The notes: generated by a model from the letters alone, not told the origin. A stretch of 64,000 nt of DNA from Haliclona indistincta (GCA_964017065.1 OZ024790.1:10242403-10306402), one strand, 5' to 3'; numbered from the stretch's first letter, positions 44,521 through 56,599 are shown. Translations and numbers: made by a program.

Positions 44521-47500
44521 ACAAATAACATTGCAGAAAAAAAAGAAGGTGAACCTATTTCTCAATTCTTCCTGTTGATTGCTAAGTGTGTCTGCTTTAC
44601 CCAACAAACATAGGTAGAACATTCTGTAGCTTCAGGAGACTATGAATTTTGGTGTCAGACTGTGAGAACGTGAGACAATGTCTGAGTTTTATTGTAAGTT
44701 GGAAAGAATGCATGCTGTATCTCACAGACTCATTGATGTTCAAAATCCGATCCATAATTATTCTTGTGTGACACGAGATCATTTCTGACCAATTGTCTGA
44801 CATCTTGTATGCTAATTATGGGGCGGGTACCTTAAAATTTTTGTAGGTTTTTGAATTACTGTAATTTTCCTCTGCGAACCACGAAGGCTCTCTGAATTGT
44901 TTCTACGACTAGATGAAGGCAGTTATTATTTGCAATGCAAGTACGACAGCTGGAATACTTGCTGGCGATGCACAAAACAGCTCGTTTTTGACGAAAAACT
45001 TATGGTGGTCTGTGGCAGTTTTCTCGAGTTAGGTCCATGCACCTATTCTAAGAAATCCTTTGGATATAGCTTACAAGCACCAGTGTACATGTCAGCATAT
45101 AGCGTTTTTTCGATAGCATCTTTGTAAGCTAGATTGCTGTATTCCCATGCATTCCAAAACGCTGTACAAAAGAGCTCAAACAGAAATTCAAAAAGTGCTC
45201 TATACGGACTTACAAAAGCTGGAGCCTCCGGTCTTGGCAAAAACTGTATGTTGCTACGTGGTTCCGTTGATGAGAAAACTGCCACGGAGTGCTTTTAATA
45301 TGTTATCTAACTATGAAGGATTCCCAGTCAGTTTACAATGGAATATGACCATACGCACAAGCGGCGCAGCTATAAATTTTAATAACGGTACCCGCCACCT
45401 TGCCTCACTTTACCCATGGGAAATGCTGAACAAATTCAATTTTTTCGCTCAAAACAAAATTTCGAGCATGTAGTAAGTGATTTATAGTACCATTTGGACT
45501 TCCCATAACTTAACTTCCTGTTTGAAATTAGTGCTGAAACAGATACCAGTTGTAGGATATCCGTTGTAATTTTACTATCCAGATATTCAGAAATGAGTAG
45601 GCAGGATATTTTGAGTGGTGGTTCTTTCAATTTTAGTGATAGTAATGAAAGATTTTCTATTACATGGAATAAAAATAACTCCAAAACTGCTTTATGGTTT
45701 AATTTATGATTAATTTGCTCTACTTTCAATATGATATAAAGCGTCTGAATATAATTGATTATCCGGCAGATATTTGAATTGAATTTTAGCACGATATCAG
45801 GATACCAAAATTGTTGATCGTTTCTGTACTATTTGAAATTTTACATACAAAATCAGCCTGGGTGGGGCCCCAAAATCGTAAATTGTGCTGTTTTGATTGA
45901 GACTGAGTCTTTAACTCAACAACTACCAAACTTACATGTGACTTTGGAACAGTATAGTGTATGCGCTTATTCCTTATTACTAAACATTTGACAGTTTTAG
46001 ATGTTGAACGGTAAAATTGATCTTGACGCCACAATACTGACCACACCTCTCAAAAATCTCATTGTTCACGGGTGAATTTTAACGTTTTTATGGCTGGAGA
46101 ACAATTATGCTGACTAGTACTTACGGTGGCTGTTTCAGCTTTAGTTTTTTATTCAGCTTTAGTTTTAGCAGGGGAAATACAGGGTGATACTTGCAAAATA
46201 CAGGGCGATACTTGAAAAATACAGGGCGATACTTGCAAAACAACTGCAAATTATTTTACAAACATAATTAGAGACACATGAATTACCAAGTATTTTATAT
46301 CAGCGGCTTAAATCAATAATTATTAGACAAAGCCTTTAAGAATGTCATAATAATTATAGCAATAATGTCGTGAAGTAAGGCTCCATGTTTTTGTGAATGC
46401 TGTACTAGATGAGATGCCTCACTGTTGTGTGTACATGGCATCATAACAAAATTACTACTATAGTTGCTAGTGTGCTATGCAGGGTATGCCGTCTTGCTAG
46501 TGTGCCTAGAGGTGGCGGTGACTGTTAGCTCATGCAGGTTTCACTGTAACATCAAAATTTTAAGTGAAAATTTGTGTTGCTGATAGCTATACTAGCCTAC
46601 AGTAGATACTTGCACTAGTTTATAGCGTAACACGTGACCTCCAGCAATTGAATCACCCGAATGTGTCACCTATACCAGTGCATTATAAATATACTTTTTT
46701 GTACTAAGTTCTTATCACACACTTAGAGATGCACCATGCAGAGATTGTGGAGATGGCGCGGTAAGCTCTAAAACACTTAGATCACACTGTGGCTGGGAAT
46801 TACATGGCTATTAAAGCACTCGGGGGGTAATTGTCTTGAGTGTAAAATAATAATGAACTTGCCTTTGGCTTGTGCACCTCTTGACCATTCTTAACCATGC
46901 CCTCATACTTTTATGGCCTTTGATCAAAGATGCTACCAATGCAATAAATCGGATATATTGCCCTAGGACCGATAATTCCCTGTGGCCGTTAACAGAACTT
47001 GTAAACATGAATACATTTAGTTGTGCAGAGGTCGAGTTTCAAGTCACAGCGTGAAATTTGTGCTACAAATTTAACCATTGCCTTCGAGTGCTAAATAAAC
47101 TGTAAGACGAGCACTAGTAATAAACTCAACAATTGGATCAGATTCAGTATACGATTCTTTGAGTTGTTGCATGTCACAGTTCATCTTACACATCGTGGCT
47201 GGCTTTCTAGGTAGCATGTGAAAGCTACAGAGAGTGCTGCATCTAGCTAGCTGGAGCATTTATTTTGCCTGATTGACCTCATGTGAGCTCACACGAGTTG
47301 GTTGAACTGCACCCTCCCTCGCTCATACAAGATCCGATTTTTACGACCAATCCCAGGGCAGCACTCATAGTGGGTGTAGTAATGTACACTGTCAAGTGGG
47401 GATTACACTACTACATAAGCATAAGCAGATGTTATTCCAAGTAATATAGGCTTGATGTGGTTGTTTACCATCTAAATCTTATCACCTATAGATTATGACT

Positions 47501-48145
47501 AGCTAGTTACACTAAGTAAACGTTTCCTCATAATTAGTAGCATGCTAATTCAACATTGTGACATCAGTGTATGATTATAAGTAGAAGTTATGTGGTTGCT
47601 AGGCATGCTTTGTTAATAATAAAACTATAATGTAGGCATGCAGACATTCATTAGCAGTATATACTGGTCCGAAACTAAAAGAGATTATAGTTGACAAACG
47701 AGAGGTGATTGTTTGCAAAATTGAAAATTGTTAGTGAGCCCAATTGTGTCAGGCATGCATGTCTAGAGTTAATTGTTTGTGCATAATTCTGCACTGATGT
47801 GTGTATGAATGCAGTAAAACAGTTCACCTGTGTAGTCACTCACCTCTCTAATACGACCACATGCTAGAGTCCCAACTGCAATGAGTTTTACACAGCCACC
47901 TGCCAATTTCACTGGCCCAAAGGTGACAGGATTAGCCAGGTTTCACTTTCTATGAGCTGTCTCAGTTGTCAAAACAGTTTTGACCCACTGCACTTTTCAT
48001 CATAGGAAATTTAGCTGGCAATTGCTTGATGGTGTTTACAGCATACCTACTTCCTAAAGTGCATGCATGTGATAATAGTGAAAACCACTGCACTGGACTA
48101 TAAAAACTGCTACTCTATCAAAGCTTTATCTACCAATCTATCACA

Positions 48146-48750
48146 CAAGAAATAAAAAGATTTCTAACGAAATCAAAAGGATGTAGGGATGGTAGATTAG
48201 CAATGAAGAAATCTGTCACTGGTCCACAATGTAAACAAACAAGGAACTACCCTGGAATGGTAAGACGATTGACTTGCTAACAGACCATAGATCCCTACAT
48301 CAGTGGCTGCACATAAGGATTGGATCTAGAGTAATGGGGTTTAACTTAGATTAAGCTAATTTTAAGCATTAATCAACTTGTTCCAGTCAAATTCTGCAGT
48401 AAGTGTATAAATATAGCCAGCTGGGCTACCAACCTGTATATTTTACTAGACCAAGCTATATTTTACTAGCCCTGGGCTAGCTGGCTAGTGCTAATTTGAA
48501 GCCCTGATCTGATAACAACACTAATAATTGGATCAATAACAGCATCATAGGTAACATTAGTTCACTCTAGATCCAATCCTTATGTGCAGCCACTGATGTA
48601 GGGATCTATGGTCTGTTAGCAAGTCAATCGTCTTACCATTCCAGGGTAGTTCCTTGTTTGTTTACATTGTGGACCAGTGACAGATTTCTTCATTGCTAAT
48701 CTACCATCCCTACATCCTTTTGATTTCGTTAGAAATCTTTTTATTTCTTG
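48146..48750. mobile_element. Foldback element family F, copy F3, with apparently perfect 187-bp arms
   Basis: Left arm 48,146-48,332 and right arm 48,564-48,750 read as exact reverse complements by eye, around a 231-base loop. Outer ends are CAAGAAATAAAAAGATTTCT. It is younger than the diverged F1 and F2. It lies just beyond the 3' side of the Helitron gene. Confidence 0.9.
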
Positions 48751-48822
48751 TTTGTATCCATTTTTCTTAATTTTATTCATAAAAATTTATAATAATCGTC
48801 AAAAATTTTAATAAAAAGTTTC

Positions 48823-49111
48823 TTAATAATACTTTATTTTGAACATGTTTCGTATAGCTATTGGTTGAACAATGTCATTGGTATCATCATCACCTACAAA
48901 AATAAAAATGTGAAAAAAATTGTTAAGCACAAAAAGTAGCCTACCTTTGGTTGATCTTCGACAATATACAGAGACTGTCTTGGTTTCCCCAAATATGGCA
49001 TTAGAAATTTTAACCAGCCACAATGGATACTCAGCCACTCTACCAACGACAAGGTGCAGTCTCACAGAGTGGAAAAAAATTGAGTGTTTGGGTAGACCTC
49101 GCACATACATT
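48823..49111 (-). other. Two putative terminal exons of an unrecognised minus-strand gene
   Basis: Exon 48,945-49,111 (acceptor TCCCCCACAG, donor GTAGGC) encodes GRVAEYPLWLVKISNAIFGE and CRRSTK. It splices in frame to 48,823-48,893 (acceptor TTTTTGTAG), which encodes GDDDTNDIVQPIAIRNMFKI to a TAA stop. The 51-base intron also stays open, so it may be retained. Upstream exons are not found; the Helitron gene lies 750 bases further upstream. It may be host sequence interrupted by, or captured with, the Helitron. Confidence 0.4.
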
Positions 49112-49858
49112 CTGTGGGGGAGAAAATGCAAAGTAAACACAGAGTACGTCCATACAGTAGACATTCACTTATCCATATCAGGAGTACTTGTGTTTATGCA
49201 ATTTTTTTGTCATCAACACTATTACCATGTGCTAAGCTCACAATTGTATGGGCATAATACTAGGTCTGGGGTACTTGCAGACAGTAAAATTGAAATTGAC
49301 CACATGTATGTATAGTAGACTGCCTTATGTAAACACACTTAGTAGGTGATCATAGGTTGCCATTACCAACATCAAGTATACCACCACATGTCAGAAGTAT
49401 TGAGATCAATAAAGAATTGATTACTAACATCTGCGTCATTGCTACATAATACCTCAGTAGACTCAACACTGTGTCAATACCATACATGTGTTGGTAGACA
49501 TGAGGTCAAGTGAATACGATGTATCAGAGCAAGAGCAGAGTTATTATCTCAAAATCAGTAAAGATTACAACACCTGCGGACATGTGATTTCACTCAACGC
49601 TAGTATCAGCAGACACCATGACGACACGGCAATAGTGCTCTGTATTAAAGCACATAAAATGGCTAAGCTCATTGTATTACAGCAGTCACTACACCACATG
49701 GGCAATAGCGCTCTATTTAGAGCACATAACTTGTCTAAGGCAAGCACACACTATGATGACAGATTACACAGTGATCTATTAATTTTAGACATGACTAAAG
49801 CCAGTGTATTGCATCAATCGAAGCACACAAACAATGTTCTTACTTTCATGTCCAGTGA

Positions 49859-52800
49859 TTAAACAGATAATGTTCTAAGGACAACATCATAATGCCCAGG
49901 GAGATATCTCAAATACATTGCCCTTTGTGTTATGTCATCAGGCAAGGTTCTATCAACAGAATGTGGACTAAACCTGTACCAATTTTGATCTTGTGTACTG
50001 TAGGTAAAAATGCAAGTGTTGATGAGATGAGATAAGGTTATTATCTCAATGTCAGAGCCCCAAGTCTCATTCTGATTCATTTTAGTGTCCTCTATGTACT
50101 GTTGTACACTTGAGTAACCTGCAAACAGATCATACTGGTGAGCATACAACAGATGGGAGATTGCTACCATATGATCTAATATAGCTTGGCGTACTGCCAT
50201 GTGCTGAGCTTGTGAACCAGTGATCACATATGAAAAGGAACGGAACATACAGTTCCCATCACCATCTATGTCTTTAGTATGGTTGTGATCAGGTGGAGTA
50301 AGCGGTACATTAGCTCCACCACCTCTGTGTCTGGGTGGTGGATGATGGTGTTCTAGACCAAGAGTAGCGCAAGCAGTTTTTTGCCATTCTAAGTCTACAG
50401 GATAGTAGTAGTACGGCCATCTTTGTGTACGTGCTGGATCAAATGACCCTGTAATTAAGCAATCATCATTTTGTGCAGTAGCAGTAGTGTGAAGTTGCTT
50501 TTTAGGAGCACTACTATTACAAGCTCTTTTGGCTGGTTTAGCAGTTTGAACAGGGGCAGTGCTAGTTCGTTTTCGATGAATGCCCAGGGTGCTAACAGGT
50601 ATTGTTTGTTGCTTGGTAGTGGTTTGTGAGCATTTTATTTTCTTACTGGGAACAACCACAGTATCTACTTGGTCAGTATCAGGTTTTCCAACAAGCTTAC
50701 GTTTAGAAGCCTGTTGAACAGGAATGGTGTACAGAGGAAGATCAGGTCTATACATTTTACGTAGACGATTATACTCCTCTAAAGATCGATTACTGACTAT
50801 AATGGACTTTGGATCAAATGAGAGGAGATGCAAGCCCGTGAGTGATCTTACTCTAGACAAAGCAACATAAGCCATTGCAGCACAAAAAACTTTATCCGAC
50901 AGATCAATAATGGCATGGTCCAGGGACAATCCTTGGGACTTGTGTATAGTAACAGCATATGCCAATATCAACGGAAATTGTTCTCGACGAACATAGTAGT
51001 TTTTCATAACAACGAATCTGCTCTTGACCCTTTCAACCTGATATGGGCTGGTCAAGTGATCAAATTGTACAGTTACAAATTGTTTAGTTATTGCAGTAAC
51101 TGTACCCAATGAACCATTGACTAGGCCTTTCTTTGTGTCAACGTTACGGCGTAACATAACACGTGCTCCAATAGCTAACACTAGAACACTTTGCAGTCCT
51201 CCAGTCATGTTGCAATCATGGTTTAATTTATGGAGCTGTTTGTCCGCAGTTTTTGTCCACTTAAGTTTACTGACAGTTTCGTCAACATCATCAGTACATT
51301 CTAGTTCGAATGATTTACCAGGAAGAGATTTGAGCATTTTATTGTTTAGCTCGTCACATTGCTTGCGTGTAGGAAAAAACGTTACTACCATTATTCCTTG
51401 TTCTTGCAACTCAGCAATTTTCTCAGTCAATGAGCAAGTAAACACTCTTGATTGGAGAGTGCTAATGGTGGAGCTTGTAACTTCACCAATTCTAATACCA
51501 TTAAGCAGCGTTGCATAGTCTTTGTCACCTTTCTGACGCTCATTGATGGTTAGCTCATCGTATACAACAGTTTCTTCCCATATATTGGGAGAGGTTGCAC
51601 AGCCTATTCTGTACTTGACTACAGTGTCAGGTACAGGTGAAAATACTGGTTGACCACCAACAGGCTCAAGTTGAAGCAAATCACCAAAAACAATCATATT
51701 TCGTGCTCCAAAGTAGTCAACACCTCCATATAGCTCATTCAAACGTAGATGAATGTAAGCTAGATTTAGGCTACTGACCATGGAAATTTCATCTACGATG
51801 AATAATTTCACATTACGCAGAGCTGTTTTCATCACTTTGTGTGCAGCTTTTGGTAAAGACCAATGAACGGCTGACCTACCCCCGTGCTGGACAGGTAGCT
51901 GAAATAACCGGTGGATAGTCATGCCACCAACATTAAACGCAGCTAAACCTGTTGGTGCAGTTATGGCACATGAGCAATCAGCACTAGGCCACAGTTGAGC
52001 TACAAATGCTTTGATTGTCTCGATCAAAAATGATTTACCAGTTCCAGCGACACCTGTGACAAACATGCACAATGGAGGTAAGTCACAAGAACAATCATTT
52101 GTTTCATGTTGTTGCACGTGAATCATATGCTCTTTGACTTTGTCAAATATTCGTCTCTGATCAGCATTCAACATGTTAGTCCTATCGGAAAGACTAAGTG
52201 TGTCTTCACACTTAGTGACCATGCTTACAGCATCCTGCATTGCAGCAACTGCTTCACAGATTAGCTGTGGCTCATTATCAACCTTTTGCTCTGGACAATC
52301 AGATTGTCTGGCTTCATTGATTAGTTTAACACTACGATTACATTCAAGCATCTGCTGTAATCGAGTGTGGTGAGTCAAGCAACGGTGTTCACCAGTGTCA
52401 GGAATATGACGATTAAATGCTTCTTCAGCAGTTTCGTCTTCTAGTAAAAGCTCACTCTCATTTCGGAAAGGCACAAAAAGCATGATTAGAGAATAGTAAT
52501 AATCTTCTTTCTGATTTTCATTTCTCAAATCATATAACTTGTGATTGGGTAACACAGGTTTGCCGCGCCTTTTGAATTCAGTTTGTTTCACGCCTTTGAC
52601 AATAGTGTGATACCAACTGTAATTAGCGACAATGTCGTAAAGACACACGTCCTCAAGCTTATTAGGACGATTGGGATAGTATGTGTCTACAAGATTCGAC
52701 TCAAATAAATCCTCACTATCAGGATCTGATTTTGAAAGCTCCGTCAAAGCTGCGTGACTTTTGAGTCGTCGATTTCGTTTGTGAGGCATAGATACATTTA

Positions 52801-55800
52801 CAAACTGTATCGCTTCCGATTTTTCAGTCAAGTGGTCACCCAACAACAAGTCGGCAGCCTCATACAAACCACACTCTCGTGAGCTCAAAGCTTTCATTCC
52901 AAATTTGTAGAGCTTGCTATAAATGCTCTTACTGTCTTGGATTTCTCTCCAAATGTCTTGCATGTTGCTTCTTTCTGCTTTAGTGACATACCCACTAACG
53001 TAATGAGCTAATGCAAGAGAAGACTCTGACACAAACTGTATGTCAATGTTAGCTTTCCACAATAACAGAATCAGAGGATTATAGTCATTCACTCTAACCT
53101 CTGACTCTGTTCGTGGAAGTTCGTAGATTTTCTTACGAGTTTTAAGAGAGTCTTCTACAGAGTGCACAATACCTGTTTCACAAGCCGGACGAGGAAAGCC
53201 AAACTTACAGTAAGTTATGAACGTACTGCCGACCTTTCGTCTGCGCTTGCAATATGCACTACACTTATGCATTTGATATCTTGTGACGAGCTCATGCAAT
53301 TCAGGACTGGTTTTCTTGTCAGGAATGTGACAAGTAACCCTTTCCTGGATCCATTTCAATACAACAGCAGAGTCATCACAGCCAATAACAGGTGCATCTT
53401 TTATCCACAACAGGACGTGGTAATGAGGTGCACCTCTGGCTTGATACTCCTTCTTCCAGTAGAAGTGCTCTACTTCACCCAATATCTGACCTTTACAAAT
53501 GACAATGCGGAAGAAGGCATGAAATTTCTCAGAAAATTTTCGAGAAACCGATATAGGATCTTCTGTGCAAAGTCTTCCCATATCGTAACTTGGAGAGACA
53601 TTGTTTACCTTCCTGAGGTAACGAGCCATGTCACTCCACTCATATTCAGCACAACTGAATGTGAGAAACAATGTTGGTGATCCCCAGTTACGCACCATGC
53701 ACTTGAGATCACTCTTACGCTGCCACCAGTACTGTTTGCTACCGCGTACTGACTGAAGCATTGTGAAGAGGCTTGCTTCTAACCGTTCATCAGAGGCTTC
53801 AACCTTAGCTAGTAGCTGCTTAACAGACATAGCAACTCCTCGTGAGGAATGAAGGACATTGTAGACGCCGTTACCTACTTCACGTAGGGTTTTTTGATTC
53901 AGCAGATAAAATACATATGAAGCATCTTTGCGAAATCGTGAGTCTTTGTTATGCAAACGTTGTTTGACAAACTCGCTAAAGCTCAAAGTGATTTCTTTGT
54001 TGCGAGGATGATTCTCACCAAATTGCCCGTTTGGGTAGAGTACAGGAAAGCACATAACATCCAAGTCTTTCAATCTACTGTGAATAGGTGCTTCTGTAAC
54101 ATTAACCAACTTGTATTGATCTATGTCAGAAACAGTTGGAATCTGATTATCTAAATACCTAATAGTATAGGACTGATAACCAGCTATATCGTCAGCAGTA
54201 GCCTTATCTAGCATCTTAGTGGTTGCATTGTTAGCCACTTCGATTACTTTTTGTGTAGTTTCATCGAGACTGTCTGCTTCTACTGACTTATAAAGTTTGT
54301 GAATCTCTTTCAGCTTTCTTATAGCTGCTTTCACACGTTCTATATTGACCAGTGAACGCCAGACAACATTGGCTTTTGTGGGTTTACCATTCACTAGTAT
54401 GTACAATTCTGGTGATGCAACACCAGACTTTGCCGATCCTTCAACATTGGACAGCGTTTCACACGTTTTATTGAATGGTAAAGGCAGAAAAAATACACTA
54501 CCCTTGCAAGCTTTCAATGAGTTGTACACAGGCACTTTGCAGGTGTATGTGCCTAATCTAACTACTGTCTGAAAGCATTTAGCAAGCTGAATGAACTGTT
54601 TGCTAAGGGCATCGAGTTTATCAAGCTCAGATGGAATGGGTATGGTTTCCAAACCATTTAAAACACATCGTGGTGGCAATACATCGGCTTTGATTTTGGG
54701 TTTACAGTAGCTACACATATAGAGTGTTTCATCCTCGCCTGGAGGAGTGTGCTTCAGTATATAGTCTACTAGCTCTGACCCAATGTCCGAATCAAAATGC
54801 TTTGAGAAGTTGGCTTTTGTGACAGATTTTCTCTGAAACAAGCATTGACAGCTACAACACACGTTTTCAGCATCGTCATTCCACTCTTTCTCAAGTTGGG
54901 ATATGACTAGAGAATGCTGTAACTGCAAGGTGGTTTCTAAGTTGAGCACTCTAAAAAACGAGTTGTTTATTGAGGAGCCTTCCTCGCCAACAAAATCATT
55001 AGTTGTTAGCAACTCGTCAAAGCTTTTCTTAGTTGCACAAAGTAAATGCTTGAAATCACCTTCGCCTAGGGCACGATCAATGCCAGCAAGGGATTCGTGA
55101 CTTGCCTTTGCACGATATACTCGACGCATAAACGTTCTCAGTACTTTATGATGTGCTGAAGCTGCTCGTAAGATACGAAGCTCACTATTACACATACTAC
55201 CAGTTTGATGACATGCCAAAGAATGACCCATCATTTGGCGTTCATTTGGGCAGTCATCGCATGATTGTAATGCTTGTCGTAACTCATGCATTGGAAGAGT
55301 AAAGGCATTCTTTAGTCTAACAATTGCATTGACTTCATCATCAGTGATTGGCTTACAATCACTGGTACACGGCATTTCATCACGAGGCTGGCTGGAAGGA
55401 TCAATACGATCAGGCACATCTGAATCATCATCATCCTTTACATACGATGCTTCATAGAAGTATGGATCACATGATCTTTTGCAATGAATGCCTTCACCAA
55501 AGTCATCTCTGCTTTTCATGCTCTTTGCATTGATACTTTTAGCAGATTTAATCAATTCAGCAGCATATTCCTTGCGCTTCTTTAAGGCTTCATGAACCAG
55601 CCTACGAGCTGCTATTCTACATGCAACACGATAAGAGATTCTAGCCAATCGCTTTGCTATAGGCTGCTCTTTAAAAGCTTTCATAACCTCGGTTCTTGCT
55701 TTACGATTTGCTAGCAATTCTCTTATCATTTCATTTATGTACATTTCCTTTACACTAGATTTTGGAGGAGACAAATAGTATTTGTTTCTCCTAGTGTGGG

Positions 55801-56287
55801 AAATGATTTCTTTGTGTTTAGCATAGTACGCCATACAAGCTTGTGTCTTAACCTTCGTGTTTTTGAGATACCAAACACGCGATGACACTTTCTTCTGATG
55901 CGAACTATTTTGGTACTTTGCCCTACGTTGTGCTTTGATTTTATCTGATTTACTATGGTACCTGGACAAAGCAGCAACCTTCTTAGCAGTTGAATCTTTC
56001 AAATAAGCCTGCTTTGACGACAACTTCTTATGTGCAGGGTTTCTGCCGTAAGCCTGCCTTGACGCCAATTTGTTATATGCAGGGTTTCTTTCATAAGCCT
56101 GCTTTGACACCAATTTCTTAGCCGCTGGGTTTTTGTTATAAGCCTTCTTTGAAGCAATTTTAGATGCTACTTTCTTAGACTCAGAATTGGTATCATATGC
56201 TTCCTTTCTCCCAGCTAGTATTTTATCTCTATTCTCTCCATAACGTTGCTTATCGTATGTGTGTTTTCTACGTGTTTTACTAGGCAT
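49859..56287 (-). CDS. Helitron Rep-helicase with C-terminal OTU domain
   Basis: Uninterrupted frame of about 2,142 residues from MPSKTRRKH (an upstream in-frame Met at 56,425 is less likely). Order: a basic N-terminus with tandem 16-residue repeats (KKLVSKQAYERNPAYN type) at about 35-110; a cysteine-rich zinc-binding-like region near 480-540 (CCSCQCLF, CSYCK); Helitron-like N and Rep domains, with the HUH motif in ARGAPHYHVLLW near 950 and paired tyrosines in YVSGYVTK near 1,090; a PIF1-like SF1B helicase with Walker A GVAGTGKS near 1,409, Walker B IVDEIS, then VFGDLLQLEPV, TIHKSQGLSLDHA and VALSRV; and an OTU cysteine protease-like end from DIDGDGNCMFRS near 2,006 to PGHYDVVL. Known role: rolling-circle-like transposition. 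It appears intact and so potentially autonomous. The element termini (5' TC, 3' CTRR with hairpin) could not be located with confidence. Confidence 0.93.
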   Translation of the reverse strand: MPSKTRRKHTYDKQRYGENRDKILAGRKEAYDTNSESKKVASKIASKKAYNKNPAAKKLVSKQAYERNPAYNKLASRQAYGRNPAHKKLSSKQAYLKDSTAKKVAALSRYHSKSDKIKAQRRAKYQNSSHQKKVSSRVWYLKNTKVKTQACMAYYAKHKEIISHTRRNKYYLSPPKSSVKEMYINEMIRELLANRKARTEVMKAFKEQPIAKRLARISYRVACRIAARRLVHEALKKRKEYAAELIKSAKSINAKSMKSRDDFGEGIHCKRSCDPYFYEASYVKDDDDSDVPDRIDPSSQPRDEMPCTSDCKPITDDEVNAIVRLKNAFTLPMHELRQALQSCDDCPNERQMMGHSLACHQTGSMCNSELRILRAASAHHKVLRTFMRRVYRAKASHESLAGIDRALGEGDFKHLLCATKKSFDELLTTNDFVGEEGSSINNSFFRVLNLETTLQLQHSLVISQLEKEWNDDAENVCCSCQCLFQRKSVTKANFSKHFDSDIGSELVDYILKHTPPGEDETLYMCSYCKPKIKADVLPPRCVLNGLETIPIPSELDKLDALSKQFIQLAKCFQTVVRLGTYTCKVPVYNSLKACKGSVFFLPLPFNKTCETLSNVEGSAKSGVASPELYILVNGKPTKANVVWRSLVNIERVKAAIRKLKEIHKLYKSVEADSLDETTQKVIEVANNATTKMLDKATADDIAGYQSYTIRYLDNQIPTVSDIDQYKLVNVTEAPIHSRLKDLDVMCFPVLYPNGQFGENHPRNKEITLSFSEFVKQRLHNKDSRFRKDASYVFYLLNQKTLREVGNGVYNVLHSSRGVAMSVKQLLAKVEASDERLEASLFTMLQSVRGSKQYWWQRKSDLKCMVRNWGSPTLFLTFSCAEYEWSDMARYLRKVNNVSPSYDMGRLCTEDPISVSRKFSEKFHAFFRIVICKGQILGEVEHFYWKKEYQARGAPHYHVLLWIKDAPVIGCDDSAVVLKWIQERVTCHIPDKKTSPELHELVTRYQMHKCSAYCKRRRKVGSTFITYCKFGFPRPACETGIVHSVEDSLKTRKKIYELPRTESEVRVNDYNPLILLLWKANIDIQFVSESSLALAHYVSGYVTKAERSNMQDIWREIQDSKSIYSKLYKFGMKALSSRECGLYEAADLLLGDHLTEKSEAIQFVNVSMPHKRNRRLKSHAALTELSKSDPDSEDLFESNLVDTYYPNRPNKLEDVCLYDIVANYSWYHTIVKGVKQTEFKRRGKPVLPNHKLYDLRNENQKEDYYYSLIMLFVPFRNESELLLEDETAEEAFNRHIPDTGEHRCLTHHTRLQQMLECNRSVKLINEARQSDCPEQKVDNEPQLICEAVAAMQDAVSMVTKCEDTLSLSDRTNMLNADQRRIFDKVKEHMIHVQQHETNDCSCDLPPLCMFVTGVAGTGKSFLIETIKAFVAQLWPSADCSCAITAPTGLAAFNVGGMTIHRLFQLPVQHGGRSAVHWSLPKAAHKVMKTALRNVKLFIVDEISMVSSLNLAYIHLRLNELYGGVDYFGARNMIVFGDLLQLEPVGGQPVFSPVPDTVVKYRIGCATSPNIWEETVVYDELTINERQKGDKDYATLLNGIRIGEVTSSTISTLQSRVFTCSLTEKIAELQEQGIMVVTFFPTRKQCDELNNKMLKSLPGKSFELECTDDVDETVSKLKWTKTADKQLHKLNHDCNMTGGLQSVLVLAIGARVMLRRNVDTKKGLVNGSLGTVTAITKQFVTVQFDHLTSPYQVERVKSRFVVMKNYYVRREQFPLILAYAVTIHKSQGLSLDHAIIDLSDKVFCAAMAYVALSRVRSLTGLHLLSFDPKSIIVSNRSLEEYNRLRKMYRPDLPLYTIPVQQASKRKLVGKPDTDQVDTVVVPSKKIKCSQTTTKQQTIPVSTLGIHRKRTSTAPVQTAKPAKRACNSSAPKKQLHTTATAQNDDCLITGSFDPARTQRWPYYYYPVDLEWQKTACATLGLEHHHPPPRHRGGGANVPLTPPDHNHTKDIDGDGNCMFRSFSYVITGSQAQHMAVRQAILDHMVAISHLLYAHQYDLFAGYSSVQQYIEDTKMNQNETWGSDIEIITLSHLINTCIFTYSTQDQNWYRFSPHSVDRTLPDDITQRAMYLRYLPGHYDVVLRTLSV

Positions 56288-56599
56288 GATTACTATTACT
56301 ATACAAGAACTAACCTTCTTCAAAGTAATTATTAAACTTACAACTTTCTTCAGTGACAGATCGAGACACGAGACGACGAACCCAAAAGCAAATCCAAACT
56401 TCGGTGAGGCAAAAGTAGAAATCAACAGTCACAATCTTCTGAAATGGACGAACTATTACAAACGGGTAGAGCCAGGGGTAGAGCAGCAGAAACACAAGTA
56501 GAAGCCACTCAAAGACAACATGTGCGCGCTCACGTTACATCACGTGCGCATTTAAATGGCGGTATACACATTGCTAGCTACAGCTCGTGATCGTGAAGT

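Larger units (their letters stand above)
43060..48130. other. 5 kb with no recognisable intact gene
   Basis: Apart from a small MITE and a possible LRR remnant (separate entries) I see only AT-rich sequence. A 22-bp tandem triplet (ACAGGGYGATACTTG units) lies at about 46,176-46,242. Some frames around 44,900-45,480 are open, but they resemble no family I know and are open on both strands. Confidence 0.6.

Noticed and set aside
44897..45473. Open frames on both strands around a cysteine-containing segment
   Set aside because: No family resemblance, no splice-consistent model, and both strands are open. There was not enough to call a gene.
53162..53680. 172-codon plus-strand frame inside the Helitron
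   Set aside because: It is antisense to the Rep domain, which has strong motif support.
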